The notes under the pieces are model-generated. The model was not told the origin of the DNA. It did not search any database and saw only the letters and a list, made by a program, of their open reading frames with translations. From the NCBI GenBank assembly GCA_902794115.1, contig CADBGD010000008.1:1-33782 (forward strand): DNA of 33,782 nucleotides, in the 5' to 3' direction. This DNA comes from Oscillospiraceae bacterium. GTDB lineage: Bacteria; Bacillota; Clostridia; Saccharofermentanales; Saccharofermentanaceae. The translations under genes were made by a program, and so were the position numbers. Positions 7,111 to 15,162 of this stretch are shown here, one piece after another. How positions within the stretch are numbered: position 1 is the stretch's first letter; each line of letters opens with the position of its first letter.

Positions 7111-8088
7111 TCAAACAGATGCCAGTGCAGCGTTCAGATCATCGCGCATGCGCATCGCTTCCTCACGGGTGGCTTTCTGGAAGCCGAGAAGCTTTTCACC
7201 GGAAGGACCGACCATATCCGTCACTTCCATCGGAGCGATATCTTCTCTCTTCTTCCAGGCACACATCAGGGAGCGGGATGCATTTACGATACCGCCCTTT
7301 CCATTGACAAAGGAAGCAACCGCATCTTTACCGGAACCGCCCTGTGCACCATAGCCCGGCACCAGGATCAAAGCATGAGGCATGATGCTTCTGGCTTTTA
7401 CTGCCTGCTCCGGCCATGTCGCGCCAACTACGGCACCAACCGAACTGAATCCGGATTCACCGATGAGGTCCTTACCCCAGTTCTCAACATGCTCGGCCAT
7501 CGCCTCAAATACCAGGCGTCCGTCTTCCAGCTTCAGATCCTGAAGATCTCCGGCGGAAGGGTTGGATGTGCGGACCAGAATAAACAGTCCCTTGCCTTTT
7601 TCTTTTGCCACATCCAGGAAAGGCTTGATGCCGTCGATTCCCAGGTATCCGTTGACGGTTACGCAATCGCAATCAAACATGGCGGCAGAGCTTTCGTCGA
7701 TCACCTTGGTTTCACCGATGATCGCATTGGCATACGCAGTTGCGGTGGTGCCGATATCATTTCTCTTGGCATCCGCGATGATCAGCATACCCTTTTCTTT
7801 GGCGTAGGAAATGGTCTTACGGAGCGCGGAAAGACCGCAAAGACCGTACATCTCATAGTAAGCGAACTGCGGCTTGATGGCCGGGATCAGATCGTATACG
7901 GCATCGATCAGGAGCCGGTTATATTCAAATATCGCCTCGGCGGTATCCTCTTTCGGATCTCCGCTCTTTCCCTTAAACTGAGAAAGCATTTCTTCCGGAA
8001 GATAATCCAGTTTCGGATCCAGACCCATTACGGTCGGGTTCTGGCACGCACTGATCCGGTCAAGAAGTCTGTCAGCAAAGTTCATCAT
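7111..8088 (-). CDS. pyrF: Orotidine 5'-phosphate decarboxylase, type 2
   Basis: 325 residues, long as expected for the type 2 group rather than the 230-residue type 1. It decarboxylates OMP to UMP. The catalytic Asp-Lys-Asp segment appears as ADAKRNDIGTTA (the family usually has KRGDIG, so Asn replaces Gly), with a phosphate-binding region near VPGYGAQGG. The N-terminus MNFADRLLDRI and GLDPKLDYLP are typical. Two adjacent ATGs (8088, 8085) follow AGGAGG; the first gives the better spacing. The start overlaps the end of pyrC. Confidence 0.93.
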   Translation of the reverse strand: MMNFADRLLDRISACQNPTVMGLDPKLDYLPEEMLSQFKGKSGDPKEDTAEAIFEYNRLLIDAVYDLIPAIKPQFAYYEMYGLCGLSALRKTISYAKEKGMLIIADAKRNDIGTTATAYANAIIGETKVIDESSAAMFDCDCVTVNGYLGIDGIKPFLDVAKEKGKGLFILVRTSNPSAGDLQDLKLEDGRLVFEAMAEHVENWGKDLIGESGFSSVGAVVGATWPEQAVKARSIMPHALILVPGYGAQGGSGKDAVASFVNGKGGIVNASRSLMCAWKKREDIAPMEVTDMVGPSGEKLLGFQKATREEAMRMRDDLNAALASV

Positions 8089-9331
8089 AAGTGATTTTTC
8101 CTCCTGTAATCGTAAGCTTGACCCGTCCGTCCAGTGTATTTCCGATATAAGGCGAGTTCGTAGCTTTACTTAAGATCTCTTCCTTTGTGTAGACGAAGGA
8201 AGCACCAAGATCTGCCAGCATCAGATCTGCCGGCATGCCGGTATCCAGAGTGCCTCTTCCGAGCTTTAAGATCTTAGACGGATTTACCGTCATCTTTTCC
8301 GTAAGTTCAGCAAGAGTCAGATAGCCGGGCTTCACCAGATAAGTATATCCGACTGCAAAGGCAGTTTCAAATCCGATGATACCATTATTGGCCAGGGAGA
8401 ATTCGATATCCTTTTCATCGATGTGATGCGGTGCGTGATCGGTCACGATGCAGTCGATCGTACCGTCTTTCAGGCCTTCGATAACAGCCAGCCGGTCTTT
8501 TTCTGTACGAAGCGGCGGATTCATCTTAAAGTTCGTATCGTAGTTGATGCAGGCTTCTTCTGTCAGGGAGAAGTAATGCGGGCAGGTCTCACAGGTGACT
8601 TTCACGCCACGCTTTTTCGCCTGACGGATGATGTCGATTCCTTTTGCCGTACTGACATGGCAGATATGGATCGGCATATCCAGATACTCTGCTGTCTGGA
8701 TATCTCTTGAGATCATGATTTCCTCGGCAATAGCCGGGATTCCGCGAAGACCCAGAGAGGTGGAGATGGCGCCTTCGTTCATAGCGCCTTCCGAGATCGA
8801 CATTTCCTCACAGTGATTTAATACCGGGATGTCAAAGTCAGAAGCATACTCCAGGACCTTTTTCAGAAGATTGGCAGTGGCGATCGGCTTTCCGTCATCG
8901 GATACCGCAACGATTCCGGCTTCCTTCATCAATCCCATTTCGGAGATCTCTTTTCCGGCCAGGCCTTTACTTGCTGCACCAATGGGGAATACATTACAGG
9001 AACCGACCAGTTCCGCCTTTCTCAAAATGCCTTCCACAACCGCTGCGTTATCGCATACCGGATTGGTGTTCGGCATGCAGCACACACTGGAAAATCCGCC
9101 TTTGGCGGCACTTGCGGTACCGGTCTTGATGTCTTCTCTGTATTCAAAGCCCGGTTCACGAAGATGACAGTGCATATCCACAAGTCCCGGAAATACGGTC
9201 AGTCCTTCTCCATCGATCACTTTCTCGGCCTCAGAAGACAAGCTGTCCACAAAGACTCCGTTTTCGATATAGATCGATACCTTTTCATCGGTATCAAACT
9301 TCTTTACATTCTTAATCTCAATTCTGTTCAT
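8072..9331 (-). CDS. pyrC: Dihydroorotase (type I)
   Basis: 419 residues. A zinc amidohydrolase that closes carbamoyl-aspartate to dihydroorotate. The metal motif HCHLREPG (near residue 54) and the downstream HCEE, HICHVST and VTDHAPHH segments supply the expected His and Asp ligands; GTGMPADLMLADL-like C-terminal sequence (GTLDTGMPADL) is typical of the family. Its ATG at 9331 overlaps pyrB by 14 bases, and its end overlaps pyrF, consistent with tightly coupled translation in the pyr operon. Confidence 0.95.
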   Translation of the reverse strand: MNRIEIKNVKKFDTDEKVSIYIENGVFVDSLSSEAEKVIDGEGLTVFPGLVDMHCHLREPGFEYREDIKTGTASAAKGGFSSVCCMPNTNPVCDNAAVVEGILRKAELVGSCNVFPIGAASKGLAGKEISEMGLMKEAGIVAVSDDGKPIATANLLKKVLEYASDFDIPVLNHCEEMSISEGAMNEGAISTSLGLRGIPAIAEEIMISRDIQTAEYLDMPIHICHVSTAKGIDIIRQAKKRGVKVTCETCPHYFSLTEEACINYDTNFKMNPPLRTEKDRLAVIEGLKDGTIDCIVTDHAPHHIDEKDIEFSLANNGIIGFETAFAVGYTYLVKPGYLTLAELTEKMTVNPSKILKLGRGTLDTGMPADLMLADLGASFVYTKEEILSKATNSPYIGNTLDGRVKLTITGGKITYDELC

Positions 9332-10256
9332 TCTGGTTTCTCCTTGCCATCAGTAAGTATAAAACTGCCATTCGAACTGCGACACCATTCGTAACCTGTT
9401 CATTGATCACAGACTGGTCACAGTCATATACACATGTCGGAAGTTCTACACCGTGATTACACGGACCCGGATGAAGCAGATACGCACCCGGCTTTGCGAG
9501 CTTCAGAACATCCTCGGAGATAGAATAGAATCTGGAATATTCCGCAACCGAAGGGAACAGAGACTTCTGCTGGCGCTCCAGCTGTACGCGGAGGCCCATA
9601 ACCGCATCGGCATCTTTCACGGCTTCTGAAACAGACCGGCAGACGGTACAACCCATCTGATCAAGTCCGACAGGAACCATTGTCCTCGGTCCTGCAACAC
9701 TCACCGTTGCACCGAGTTTGGTAAGTCCGATCACGTTGCTTCGAACAACGCGGCTGTGATACAAGTCACCGCAGATGGCGACTTTCAGGCCATCGATATG
9801 GCCGTATTTTTCATAGAGAGTAAACATATCCAGAAGAGCCTGGGTCGGATGTTCATTCATACCATCACCGGCATTTACGATCGACGCTTTGACACGCGGG
9901 GCCAGATAGTGCGGCGCACCGGACTGGCTGTGGCGCATGATGATGATGTCTGTTGCCATCATGTCGATGGTTCTGGCGGTATCAAGAAGAGATTCGCCCT
10001 TATTTACAGAACTTCCGGAAGTAGAAATATTCGCGCTGGCAGAACCCATGTATTTGGAAGCCAGTTCGAAAGAAAGGCGGGTTCTGGTGCTGTTCTCATA
10101 AAAGAGCGTTACTACCGATTTTCCCTGAAGGTGGGATGTCTTCTTGTTTCCGGAAGTCAGTACCATCTTCATCATTTTGGCGGTATCGAGTATCTCCATG
10201 ATCTCTTCCGCCGTAAGCTGCTTCAATCCAAGCAGGTCTTTATTCTTCAGTCCCAT
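9318..10256 (-). CDS. pyrB: Aspartate carbamoyltransferase catalytic chain
   Basis: 312 residues. It joins carbamoyl phosphate and aspartate, the committed step of UMP synthesis. The carbamoyl-phosphate motif STRTR occurs in [14 protein letters not shown], with HPTQALLDM and [12 protein letters not shown] as the other family signatures. No pyrI regulatory-chain gene is next to it, so control is probably at the level of transcription by PyrR. The ATG at 10256 has GAGGTG upstream and overlaps the end of pyrR by 17 bases. Confidence 0.95.
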   Translation of the reverse strand: MGLKNKDLLGLKQLTAEEIMEILDTAKMMKMVLTSGNKKTSHLQGKSVVTLFYENSTRTRLSFELASKYMGSASANISTSGSSVNKGESLLDTARTIDMMATDIIIMRHSQSGAPHYLAPRVKASIVNAGDGMNEHPTQALLDMFTLYEKYGHIDGLKVAICGDLYHSRVVRSNVIGLTKLGATVSVAGPRTMVPVGLDQMGCTVCRSVSEAVKDADAVMGLRVQLERQQKSLFPSVAEYSRFYSISEDVLKLAKPGAYLLHPGPCNHGVELPTCVYDCDQSVINEQVTNGVAVRMAVLYLLMARRNQNEQN

Positions 10257-10806
10257 GTTTCACCTCTTCGCAAAGTACCACTTTATCGCATCCGTCGATC
10301 TCCGAGAACATGACCTGAACCATCTCGTTGGTCGAGGTCGGTACGTTCTTTCCGACATAATCCGAGCGGATCGGAAGCTGTCTGTGGCCTCGATCCACCA
10401 GTGTGGCCAGCTGGATGCAGGCCGGTCTTCCCATATCAAAAATCGCCTCGATCGCCGCCCGTACCGTTCTTCCGGTAAAAAGGACATCATCGACCAAGAC
10501 GATTTTCTTGTCATTGATATTAAAATGCAGTGCCGTTCCGTTCACTACCGGGTGCGCTGCCAGAGTGCTTAGATCATCACGGTAAAAAGTAATATCCAGG
10601 ATACCTACATCCGGCTTTTTGCCTTCCACCTCTTCGAGGATCTTCGCAATACGGTCCGCCATGGGGACACCTCTTCTTTGGATGCCGATCAGTGCAACAT
10701 TCTCCAGTCCCTTGTTCTTTTCGATGATCTCATGGGCAATACGAATAATCGCTCTGGAAATGCCCTGCTCATCCATAAGGACTGTCTTCTCATGAAATTC
10801 CTTCAC
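10240..10806 (-). CDS. pyrR: PyrR bifunctional pyr attenuation regulator / uracil phosphoribosyltransferase
   Basis: 188 residues. PyrR binds pyr leader RNA in response to UMP and promotes termination; it also has uracil phosphoribosyltransferase activity. The PRPP-binding motif is clear as [17 protein letters not shown] (about residues 91-107), and the N-terminus [15 protein letters not shown] and [14 protein letters not shown] are typical. The start is GTG at 10806 with AGGAG nine bases upstream. It is the first gene of the operon, and the leader RNA just upstream (10842-10983) has the structures PyrR would be expected to bind. Confidence 0.95.
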   Translation of the reverse strand: MKEFHEKTVLMDEQGISRAIIRIAHEIIEKNKGLENVALIGIQRRGVPMADRIAKILEEVEGKKPDVGILDITFYRDDLSTLAAHPVVNGTALHFNINDKKIVLVDDVLFTGRTVRAAIEAIFDMGRPACIQLATLVDRGHRQLPIRSDYVGKNVPTSTNEMVQVMFSEIDGCDKVVLCEEVKHGTEE

Positions 10807-10841
10807 AAATCACCACTCCTTCCTTGCAAAAGAAAGCCAAT

Positions 10842-10885
10842 AAAAAACGGCTTTCAAGCTACCTTCCGGTATCCTAAAAGCCGTT
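10842..10885 (-). terminator. Attenuator terminator in the pyr leader
   Basis: On the minus strand, AACGGCTTT (10877-10885) pairs with AAAGCCGTT (10846-10854), then a T-run. Inside the large loop sits a second small hairpin, TACC-GGAA-GGTA (10860-10871), a GNRA-type tetraloop. The hairpin lies between the promoter and pyrR, so it can block the operon. Confidence 0.8.
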
Positions 10886-10904
10886 ATGCTGCAATATATG
10901 GGTT

Positions 10905-10949
10905 CTAAAGAAGGCGTCCCTTCTTCGGAAGAAATAATCTTACACACAT
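10905..10949 (-). other. Possible 14-residue leader ORF in the pyr leader RNA
   Basis: An ATG at 10949 opens 14 codons (MCVRLFLPKKGRLL) ending in TAG at 10905-10907. An AGGAAGG run lies directly upstream, in the 3' arm of the proposed PyrR-binding hairpin; its spacing to the ATG is short. The ORF spans a perfect 7-bp hairpin (10908-10925). It could equally be chance. Confidence 0.3.
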
Positions 10950-10951
10950 GA

Positions 10952-10983
10952 CCTTCCTGCTCTCTCTGGAACAGACTTAAAGG
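10952..10983 (-). promoter_or_regulatory. PyrR-binding anti-antiterminator and antiterminator 5' arm
   Basis: At 10959-10972 the RNA reads GUUC-CAGAGA-GAGC, an upper stem closing a CAGAGA hexaloop that fits the CNGNGA loop of known PyrR sites (consensus ARUCCNGNGAGGYU). CCUU/AAGG can form a lower stem. The same 5' arm (10970-10983) can instead pair with the 5' half of the terminator: AAGUC(U)GUU with AACGGCUU, plus CCU with AGG beyond a 2x2 internal loop. This is the three-way switch of Bacillus pyr attenuators: PyrR-UMP holds the hairpin, freeing the terminator. Confidence 0.75.
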
Positions 10984-10996
10984 ATACACTGTTAAG

Positions 10997-11025
10997 ATGA
11001 TAATCCAATGCTCTCAAAAACGCAA
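10997..11025 (-). promoter_or_regulatory. Predicted pyr operon promoter
   Basis: Minus strand TTGCGT (11020-11025), 17-base spacer, TATCAT (10997-11002). Transcription would start near 10990, just ahead of the PyrR-binding hairpin, giving a leader of about 185 bases. It sits in the short gap after the TPR gene of the MoxR operon. Confidence 0.55.
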
Positions 11026-11033
11026 CAGGGAAA

Positions 11034-11858
11034 TTACCATACTTCCTGGTCATCATAATTCCAGTTCCATTCCTCGCCCTGCTGGATATTTTGCTTTCTT
11101 TCTTCCTGACGCTGATCGTTGGACTTGTCCATACGCTGGGACATTTCCGACTCGATCTCATCCTGACGCTGACTTTCCGAAGCTTCTCTTTCGGACTCCG
11201 AAGCTCTCTTGGATTCTTCATCATCACTGTTGCCGGAACCGTCAGAGCCTTCCGAAGTCTCATCGGAATTATTAGACTGGTCAGAGTTATTCGAAGAATC
11301 CGAATTGTTGGAATCGTCAGAATTCTGCTGGGATTCCTGCTGCTTGGATTCTTCCTGCTGCTGCTGTTCCTGTTCTGCCTGATCAAGAAGTTCCTTGATC
11401 TCGTCATAGAGACGCTGGGCACGGTTGTCATGACCATCTCCATCTTCAGTGGCGCATCCGTCCTCAGAAAGAATATCCAGGCATTCTTCCAAAAGCTCGA
11501 TGGAATCCTCGATCTTTTCTTCAGAAAGCCAGTCATCTTCCAGAAGAGCCAGTTTTGCCAGAGCCAGATTGATACGGATCGGACATTCTTTTCCTTCCGG
11601 CGGATTATTAGCCAGTGCTGTCTCATAGTAGTCGATGGCAGCTTCATAGTCCTTACGCTGGTACATGACGTTACCGTTGTTGTAGTAAACGATGTACGGC
11701 TCATTCACATTAAACATTTCCAGAAGGGAGAAGTTTTCGGAGTAATCCTCTTCTTCATATTTTGAAATGACCCACTCATTGTATCCGAATGTAAAAGCCA
11801 GTTTGAAAAGAACAACCAGGACAACGGAATAACAAATGATAATAATATTCTTTTTCAT
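11034..11858 (-). CDS. Membrane-anchored TPR protein with long acidic/Ser/Asn/Gln-rich tail (BatC-like)
   Basis: 274 residues. One N-terminal membrane segment (about 4-24), then a TPR-like region (about 52-130, including YYNNGNVMYQRKDYEAAIDYYETALANNP), then a low-complexity tail (about 160-262) rich in Gln, Asn, Ser, Asp and Glu with repeated NNSD, ending in an aromatic WNWNYDD. The TPR part and place at the end of a MoxR/VWA operon match BatC-type proteins, which are thought to assist the VWA proteins. Topology suggests the bulk is outside the membrane. The ATG at 11858 has GAGGAG upstream and overlaps the preceding VWA gene by four bases. The tail has no recognisable fold and is probably disordered. 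Confidence 0.75.
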   Translation of the reverse strand: MKKNIIIICYSVVLVVLFKLAFTFGYNEWVISKYEEEDYSENFSLLEMFNVNEPYIVYYNNGNVMYQRKDYEAAIDYYETALANNPPEGKECPIRINLALAKLALLEDDWLSEEKIEDSIELLEECLDILSEDGCATEDGDGHDNRAQRLYDEIKELLDQAEQEQQQQEESKQQESQQNSDDSNNSDSSNNSDQSNNSDETSEGSDGSGNSDDEESKRASESEREASESQRQDEIESEMSQRMDKSNDQRQEERKQNIQQGEEWNWNYDDQEVW

Positions 11859-12820
11859 TCACGTAATCTCCTCTTATAGTAGATCAGGTCATAGACCAGA
11901 AGGGCCACCAGCGGAATCGCAAACCAGTAGTAGGTCTCGGAATATCCTTCTGTCCCGCTTTCACCTGATGTGGCATACTCGTCCAGCTCATCCATAATTC
12001 CGGAAACAATATCCCGCATGTCCGTAGGTGTCTCGATGTGATAATATTCCACACCCAGATCATCCGCGATGGCCTGCAGATTGTCCTCATCGATCTTGGA
12101 AAGAGCATAATCCGTATAGCCGTCTGCACCACGGGTCTTCATATAGAAGCGCTCACCGTAGTCGCCCTCGTAACTTAACACTTTCATTCGACCGCCTTCC
12201 TCGGTGCCGTAACCCAGAACCGCGCCGGTAACAATGTATTCCTCGGCATCGGCATAGGATCCCAGCTTCTCGTTTTTACTCGTGATTTCACCATCACTAA
12301 AAAAGAAGACGATTTGGACTCGCTCTTCGTCCCGTTCCTGATTCGATCTTAATGCATCCAGCATTACCGGGAAGGGCAGATTTAATGAAGTACCCTGTGC
12401 ATAGTACTGTGTCTGGCCTTCCAAATGCTCCAGAGCCGTAAGAACAATATCTTTGTCACTGGTAAACGGAGCCAGGCGGTACGCATAGTTACCAAAAGAG
12501 ATCAGAGAGAACTGGCAGCCGTCCATTTTATCCATGATATACTCGCAGTCTTCCTTTACCGCATCGAGCCGTCGGCCTTCTCCGTCAAAATCTTCGGCCA
12601 GCATACTCATAGAGTCATCTACGACCAGAAGAACGTCAACATTCAATACCGTTTTCGGCACATCGTGGGAAAAGACCATAATACGAAGATTGATGGTAAA
12701 AAGAAGTGCCACGATCAGGATCTGACGGATATAATTCCAGATTCCTTTACGCTTCATCACCAGCATGCCCACGCAAATGACTGCCATGAGCCAGATTGGG
12801 ATAATCGGATGTATCTTCAT
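11855..12820 (-). CDS. VWA-domain membrane protein (BatB-like)
   Basis: 321 residues. Two N-terminal membrane segments (about 6-22 and 32-50), a von Willebrand factor A domain, and a C-terminal membrane segment (about 295-313, YYWFAIPLVALLVYDLIYY). The metal-ion site starts DDSMS (68-72), with FFSDGE as the later conserved strand, so metal binding looks intact. In MoxR-type operons such paired VWA proteins sit in the membrane and are proposed to work with the MoxR ATPase in complex assembly or envelope stress. The start overlaps the previous VWA gene by four bases, and an AAGGA site precedes it. Confidence 0.85.
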   Translation of the reverse strand: MKIHPIIPIWLMAVICVGMLVMKRKGIWNYIRQILIVALLFTINLRIMVFSHDVPKTVLNVDVLLVVDDSMSMLAEDFDGEGRRLDAVKEDCEYIMDKMDGCQFSLISFGNYAYRLAPFTSDKDIVLTALEHLEGQTQYYAQGTSLNLPFPVMLDALRSNQERDEERVQIVFFFSDGEITSKNEKLGSYADAEEYIVTGAVLGYGTEEGGRMKVLSYEGDYGERFYMKTRGADGYTDYALSKIDEDNLQAIADDLGVEYYHIETPTDMRDIVSGIMDELDEYATSGESGTEGYSETYYWFAIPLVALLVYDLIYYKRRLRE

Positions 12821-13833
12821 AACTTGATCCTTCTACTTGCTGCAAAATAGATCAGCAGTGCGATGGTCACACCGCCAACCAGTTTTTCCGGGAACTCCGT
12901 GATCTGGACTTCACTCTTATAGATCACAGAAGTCTCCGTCTTCTCAACTTCTTTAATAATGTCTTTTGCCATGGTCTTCGAGGCAAGGGTGAAAAGTTTT
13001 CCGCCTGTGCTCTCGACCGCCGCCTTGTAGCCTTCGTAATCGACCACATATTCCGGTGCCGCGGCAAATACCTTTACATCGTACTTCTTACAGATCGCGG
13101 CTGCCTCATCCAGCTGAACGAAAGGCTCGCCCCACAGTTCATTATCCGTGGCAAGAAGGATAACACGGGTACGGGAATCATCATCCTTAACACCCGGGAA
13201 CTGAAATACTGTCGAGGCCAGACCGTCACCGATCAAAGAAGAACCGGATTCATAGTCATATGTGATGGTACCATCGATAATGTACTGGTACTTGGCATAC
13301 TCCTCACTGTCGTAATAGTTGCCGTTTTCCAATACATCGATCGCGATCCGGCAGGCTTCCTCGATCTGATCGAGAACTTCGATGATATACTCATAATCTG
13401 TAGTCAGCGGAACCAGTGTAACTGTCTGACAGTTAAAGATCGTAATACCAAAGCGCTCACCCTGAAGCCCCATAACAAAATCCTTCAGTCTTTCGCAAAC
13501 TTCCAGGTCTACTTCAAACATGGATCCGGAGGTATCCAGACAGAGGAAGATATCACGGTTATGGATCTCCGTAATATTCTGCTTGGAGCGGAACGGACGG
13601 GCCAGAAGGCACATCAGGATCGACAAGGCCAGAACCAGGCTGACGATTACCGTCACGCTGAAGATGCGGTATTCCATAAGTCTTCTTCTGAAGTATTTCG
13701 TCTTCTCGATATCTTCTGTATTGGCCACTCGGCGTCCGTCTTTAAACTTCTTTCTGAAGCCGAACGTAATGAGGGCAAGAACTACGACCACCGGGATGCC
13801 GATATAGATCGTATATGGATTCATTATTTCCAT
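12817..13833 (-). CDS. VWA-domain membrane protein (BatA-like)
   Basis: 338 residues. N-terminal membrane segments at about 8-25 and 57-77, a VWA domain with a full MIDAS start DTSGS (100-104), and a C-terminal membrane helix after residue 315. The later conserved position reads LATDNE rather than the more usual DG. Fold and place match BatA of Bat-type operons. The ATG at 13833 is preferred over one at 13824 because AAGGTG is suitably spaced only for the first; it overlaps the preceding gene by 10 bases. Confidence 0.85.
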   Translation of the reverse strand: MEIMNPYTIYIGIPVVVVLALITFGFRKKFKDGRRVANTEDIEKTKYFRRRLMEYRIFSVTVIVSLVLALSILMCLLARPFRSKQNITEIHNRDIFLCLDTSGSMFEVDLEVCERLKDFVMGLQGERFGITIFNCQTVTLVPLTTDYEYIIEVLDQIEEACRIAIDVLENGNYYDSEEYAKYQYIIDGTITYDYESGSSLIGDGLASTVFQFPGVKDDDSRTRVILLATDNELWGEPFVQLDEAAAICKKYDVKVFAAAPEYVVDYEGYKAAVESTGGKLFTLASKTMAKDIIKEVEKTETSVIYKSEVQITEFPEKLVGGVTIALLIYFAASRRIKL

Positions 13834-14336
13834 GTTAAGATCACCTTCCTTGCATCCGAGATCGAATCCATCGTCTCTTTATCCGTACGCTGCGCGAACT
13901 CAGGCGCATAGAACTCCTCGATCAGACCACTGATCTGATAGACGTTCTTCTCTTTCAGTTCATTCAAAGAGAAATTCTGCGCTTCGATTCCCGTTACGTC
14001 ATGTACAAACATACGCACAACGGCAGACAGCTCAAGATGTGTCGTACGCACATCAAAGGTGCCGTTTTTGTATTTCTGTTCAATTGCATCGATCTTCGCC
14101 AGATACTCCTTCTGGGCTTCTGCCGGAGCTTTCGGCTTAAAGACCGGGATCTTCTCTACCTTCTTAACAGCAGGCTTCATCTTCTTGCGGATCAGAAAAA
14201 CCGCAATCAGTGCGATGATGGAAGCGACTGTTATCGCGCTTATGATGATAAATAAGCGGAGGTTATAGGAATACGGATCCTGGAGATCAACGGATATTGG
14301 CAAATCGGTGTCTTTGAAGAAGATCAGTGATTCCAT
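13824..14336 (-). CDS. Small single-pass membrane protein of the MoxR/VWA operon (DUF4381-like)
   Basis: 170 residues: a short outer N-terminus, one membrane helix (about 27-49) followed by RKKMK, then a helical cytoplasmic domain. Size, topology and position between DUF58 and the VWA genes resemble DUF4381-type components; I do not recognise a catalytic motif. The start is well supported by AGGAGGAGG just upstream, which means the gene really does overlap the end of the DUF58 gene by 50 bases in another frame. The overlap suggests coupled translation. Confidence 0.7.
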   Translation of the reverse strand: MESLIFFKDTDLPISVDLQDPYSYNLRLFIIISAITVASIIALIAVFLIRKKMKPAVKKVEKIPVFKPKAPAEAQKEYLAKIDAIEQKYKNGTFDVRTTHLELSAVVRMFVHDVTGIEAQNFSLNELKEKNVYQISGLIEEFYAPEFAQRTDKETMDSISDARKVILTWK

Positions 14337-15162
14337 TTGTTACCTCCTCCTTGCTGGAGAGCTCCGTAGAAAGGATTGCATGATGCATCAGCATTTTCTC
14401 GTTTTCCTTCAGCATTTTTTCTTTCATCTCTTTTTCCATCTTCTGCAGCTTCTTATCTTCTGTTAAGAAACGCGGCAGATACCGTTCCTTCTCAACACGG
14501 AAGGAATGATCACCGGAAAGGTCGATATCGTTAATATGGATGAAAAGGATATCGTGCTGACACTTCAGCTTCTTTAAGACCTGCTGTGACACAGTCGATG
14601 TTCCCTTCTGATCCGTGATCACGAACACCACCATTTTTCTCCGGAAGTTCTTCATCAGATACTCCAGAGTCTTATTCAGATCCGACTTCTTCGACTTCTG
14701 TACGTCCTTATCATAGGCGGCCAGAAAATGCTCGATATCGTAAAGGCGTGTCCGAAGCGGGAAAAACCGAAGCTTCCCGTCAATGTTATACATCGAACCA
14801 ACAAAATCTCCGTTGGAATAGGCAAGATAGGCCAGGGTTCCGGCCGTATAGATCGCCACATCCCTCTTTTCTTCCTTCGAACTTGTCTGGGCATTCATCT
14901 TCGCGCCGGTATCGAACACGATCATGAAGTTATGCTTCTTTTCCGCCACATAGCGCTTAACGAGAAGCATACGGCTTCGCGAAGAGGCTTTCCAGTCGAT
15001 ATCACGGATATTATCACCCGGGATATACTCTCGAAGGTCCTCGAAATTCAGGCTTCGGCCCATGAACACAGATTTATACGATCCGTCCAGGATGCTGGTT
15101 GCCTTGATATTCGTATGAATCGAGATATTGGCTCGGATTTTAGTAATATAATCCAAGATCAT
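14287..15162 (-). CDS. DUF58-domain protein
   Basis: 291 residues. The DUF58 signature is present at about 42-74: DLREYIPGDNIRDIDWKASSR followed by LLVKRYVAE, then MIVFDTGAKM, a degenerate VWA-like strand. DUF58 proteins are regularly encoded next to MoxR ATPases and VWA proteins; their biochemical role is not settled. No membrane helix is seen, unlike many relatives that have two. The ATG overlaps the moxR stop by four bases (ATGA). Confidence 0.9.
   Translation of the reverse strand: MILDYITKIRANISIHTNIKATSILDGSYKSVFMGRSLNFEDLREYIPGDNIRDIDWKASSRSRMLLVKRYVAEKKHNFMIVFDTGAKMNAQTSSKEEKRDVAIYTAGTLAYLAYSNGDFVGSMYNIDGKLRFFPLRTRLYDIEHFLAAYDKDVQKSKKSDLNKTLEYLMKNFRRKMVVFVITDQKGTSTVSQQVLKKLKCQHDILFIHINDIDLSGDHSFRVEKERYLPRFLTEDKKLQKMEKEMKEKMLKENEKMLMHHAILSTELSSKEEVTNGITDLLQRHRFANIR

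Noticed and set aside
10940..11704. 254-residue minus-strand frame (MSRTSFTTTTV...)
   Set aside because: It lies in another frame of the TPR gene (11034-11858), has Arg/Lys/Ser-rich unstructured content caused by the repetitive tail, and would run through the pyr promoter.
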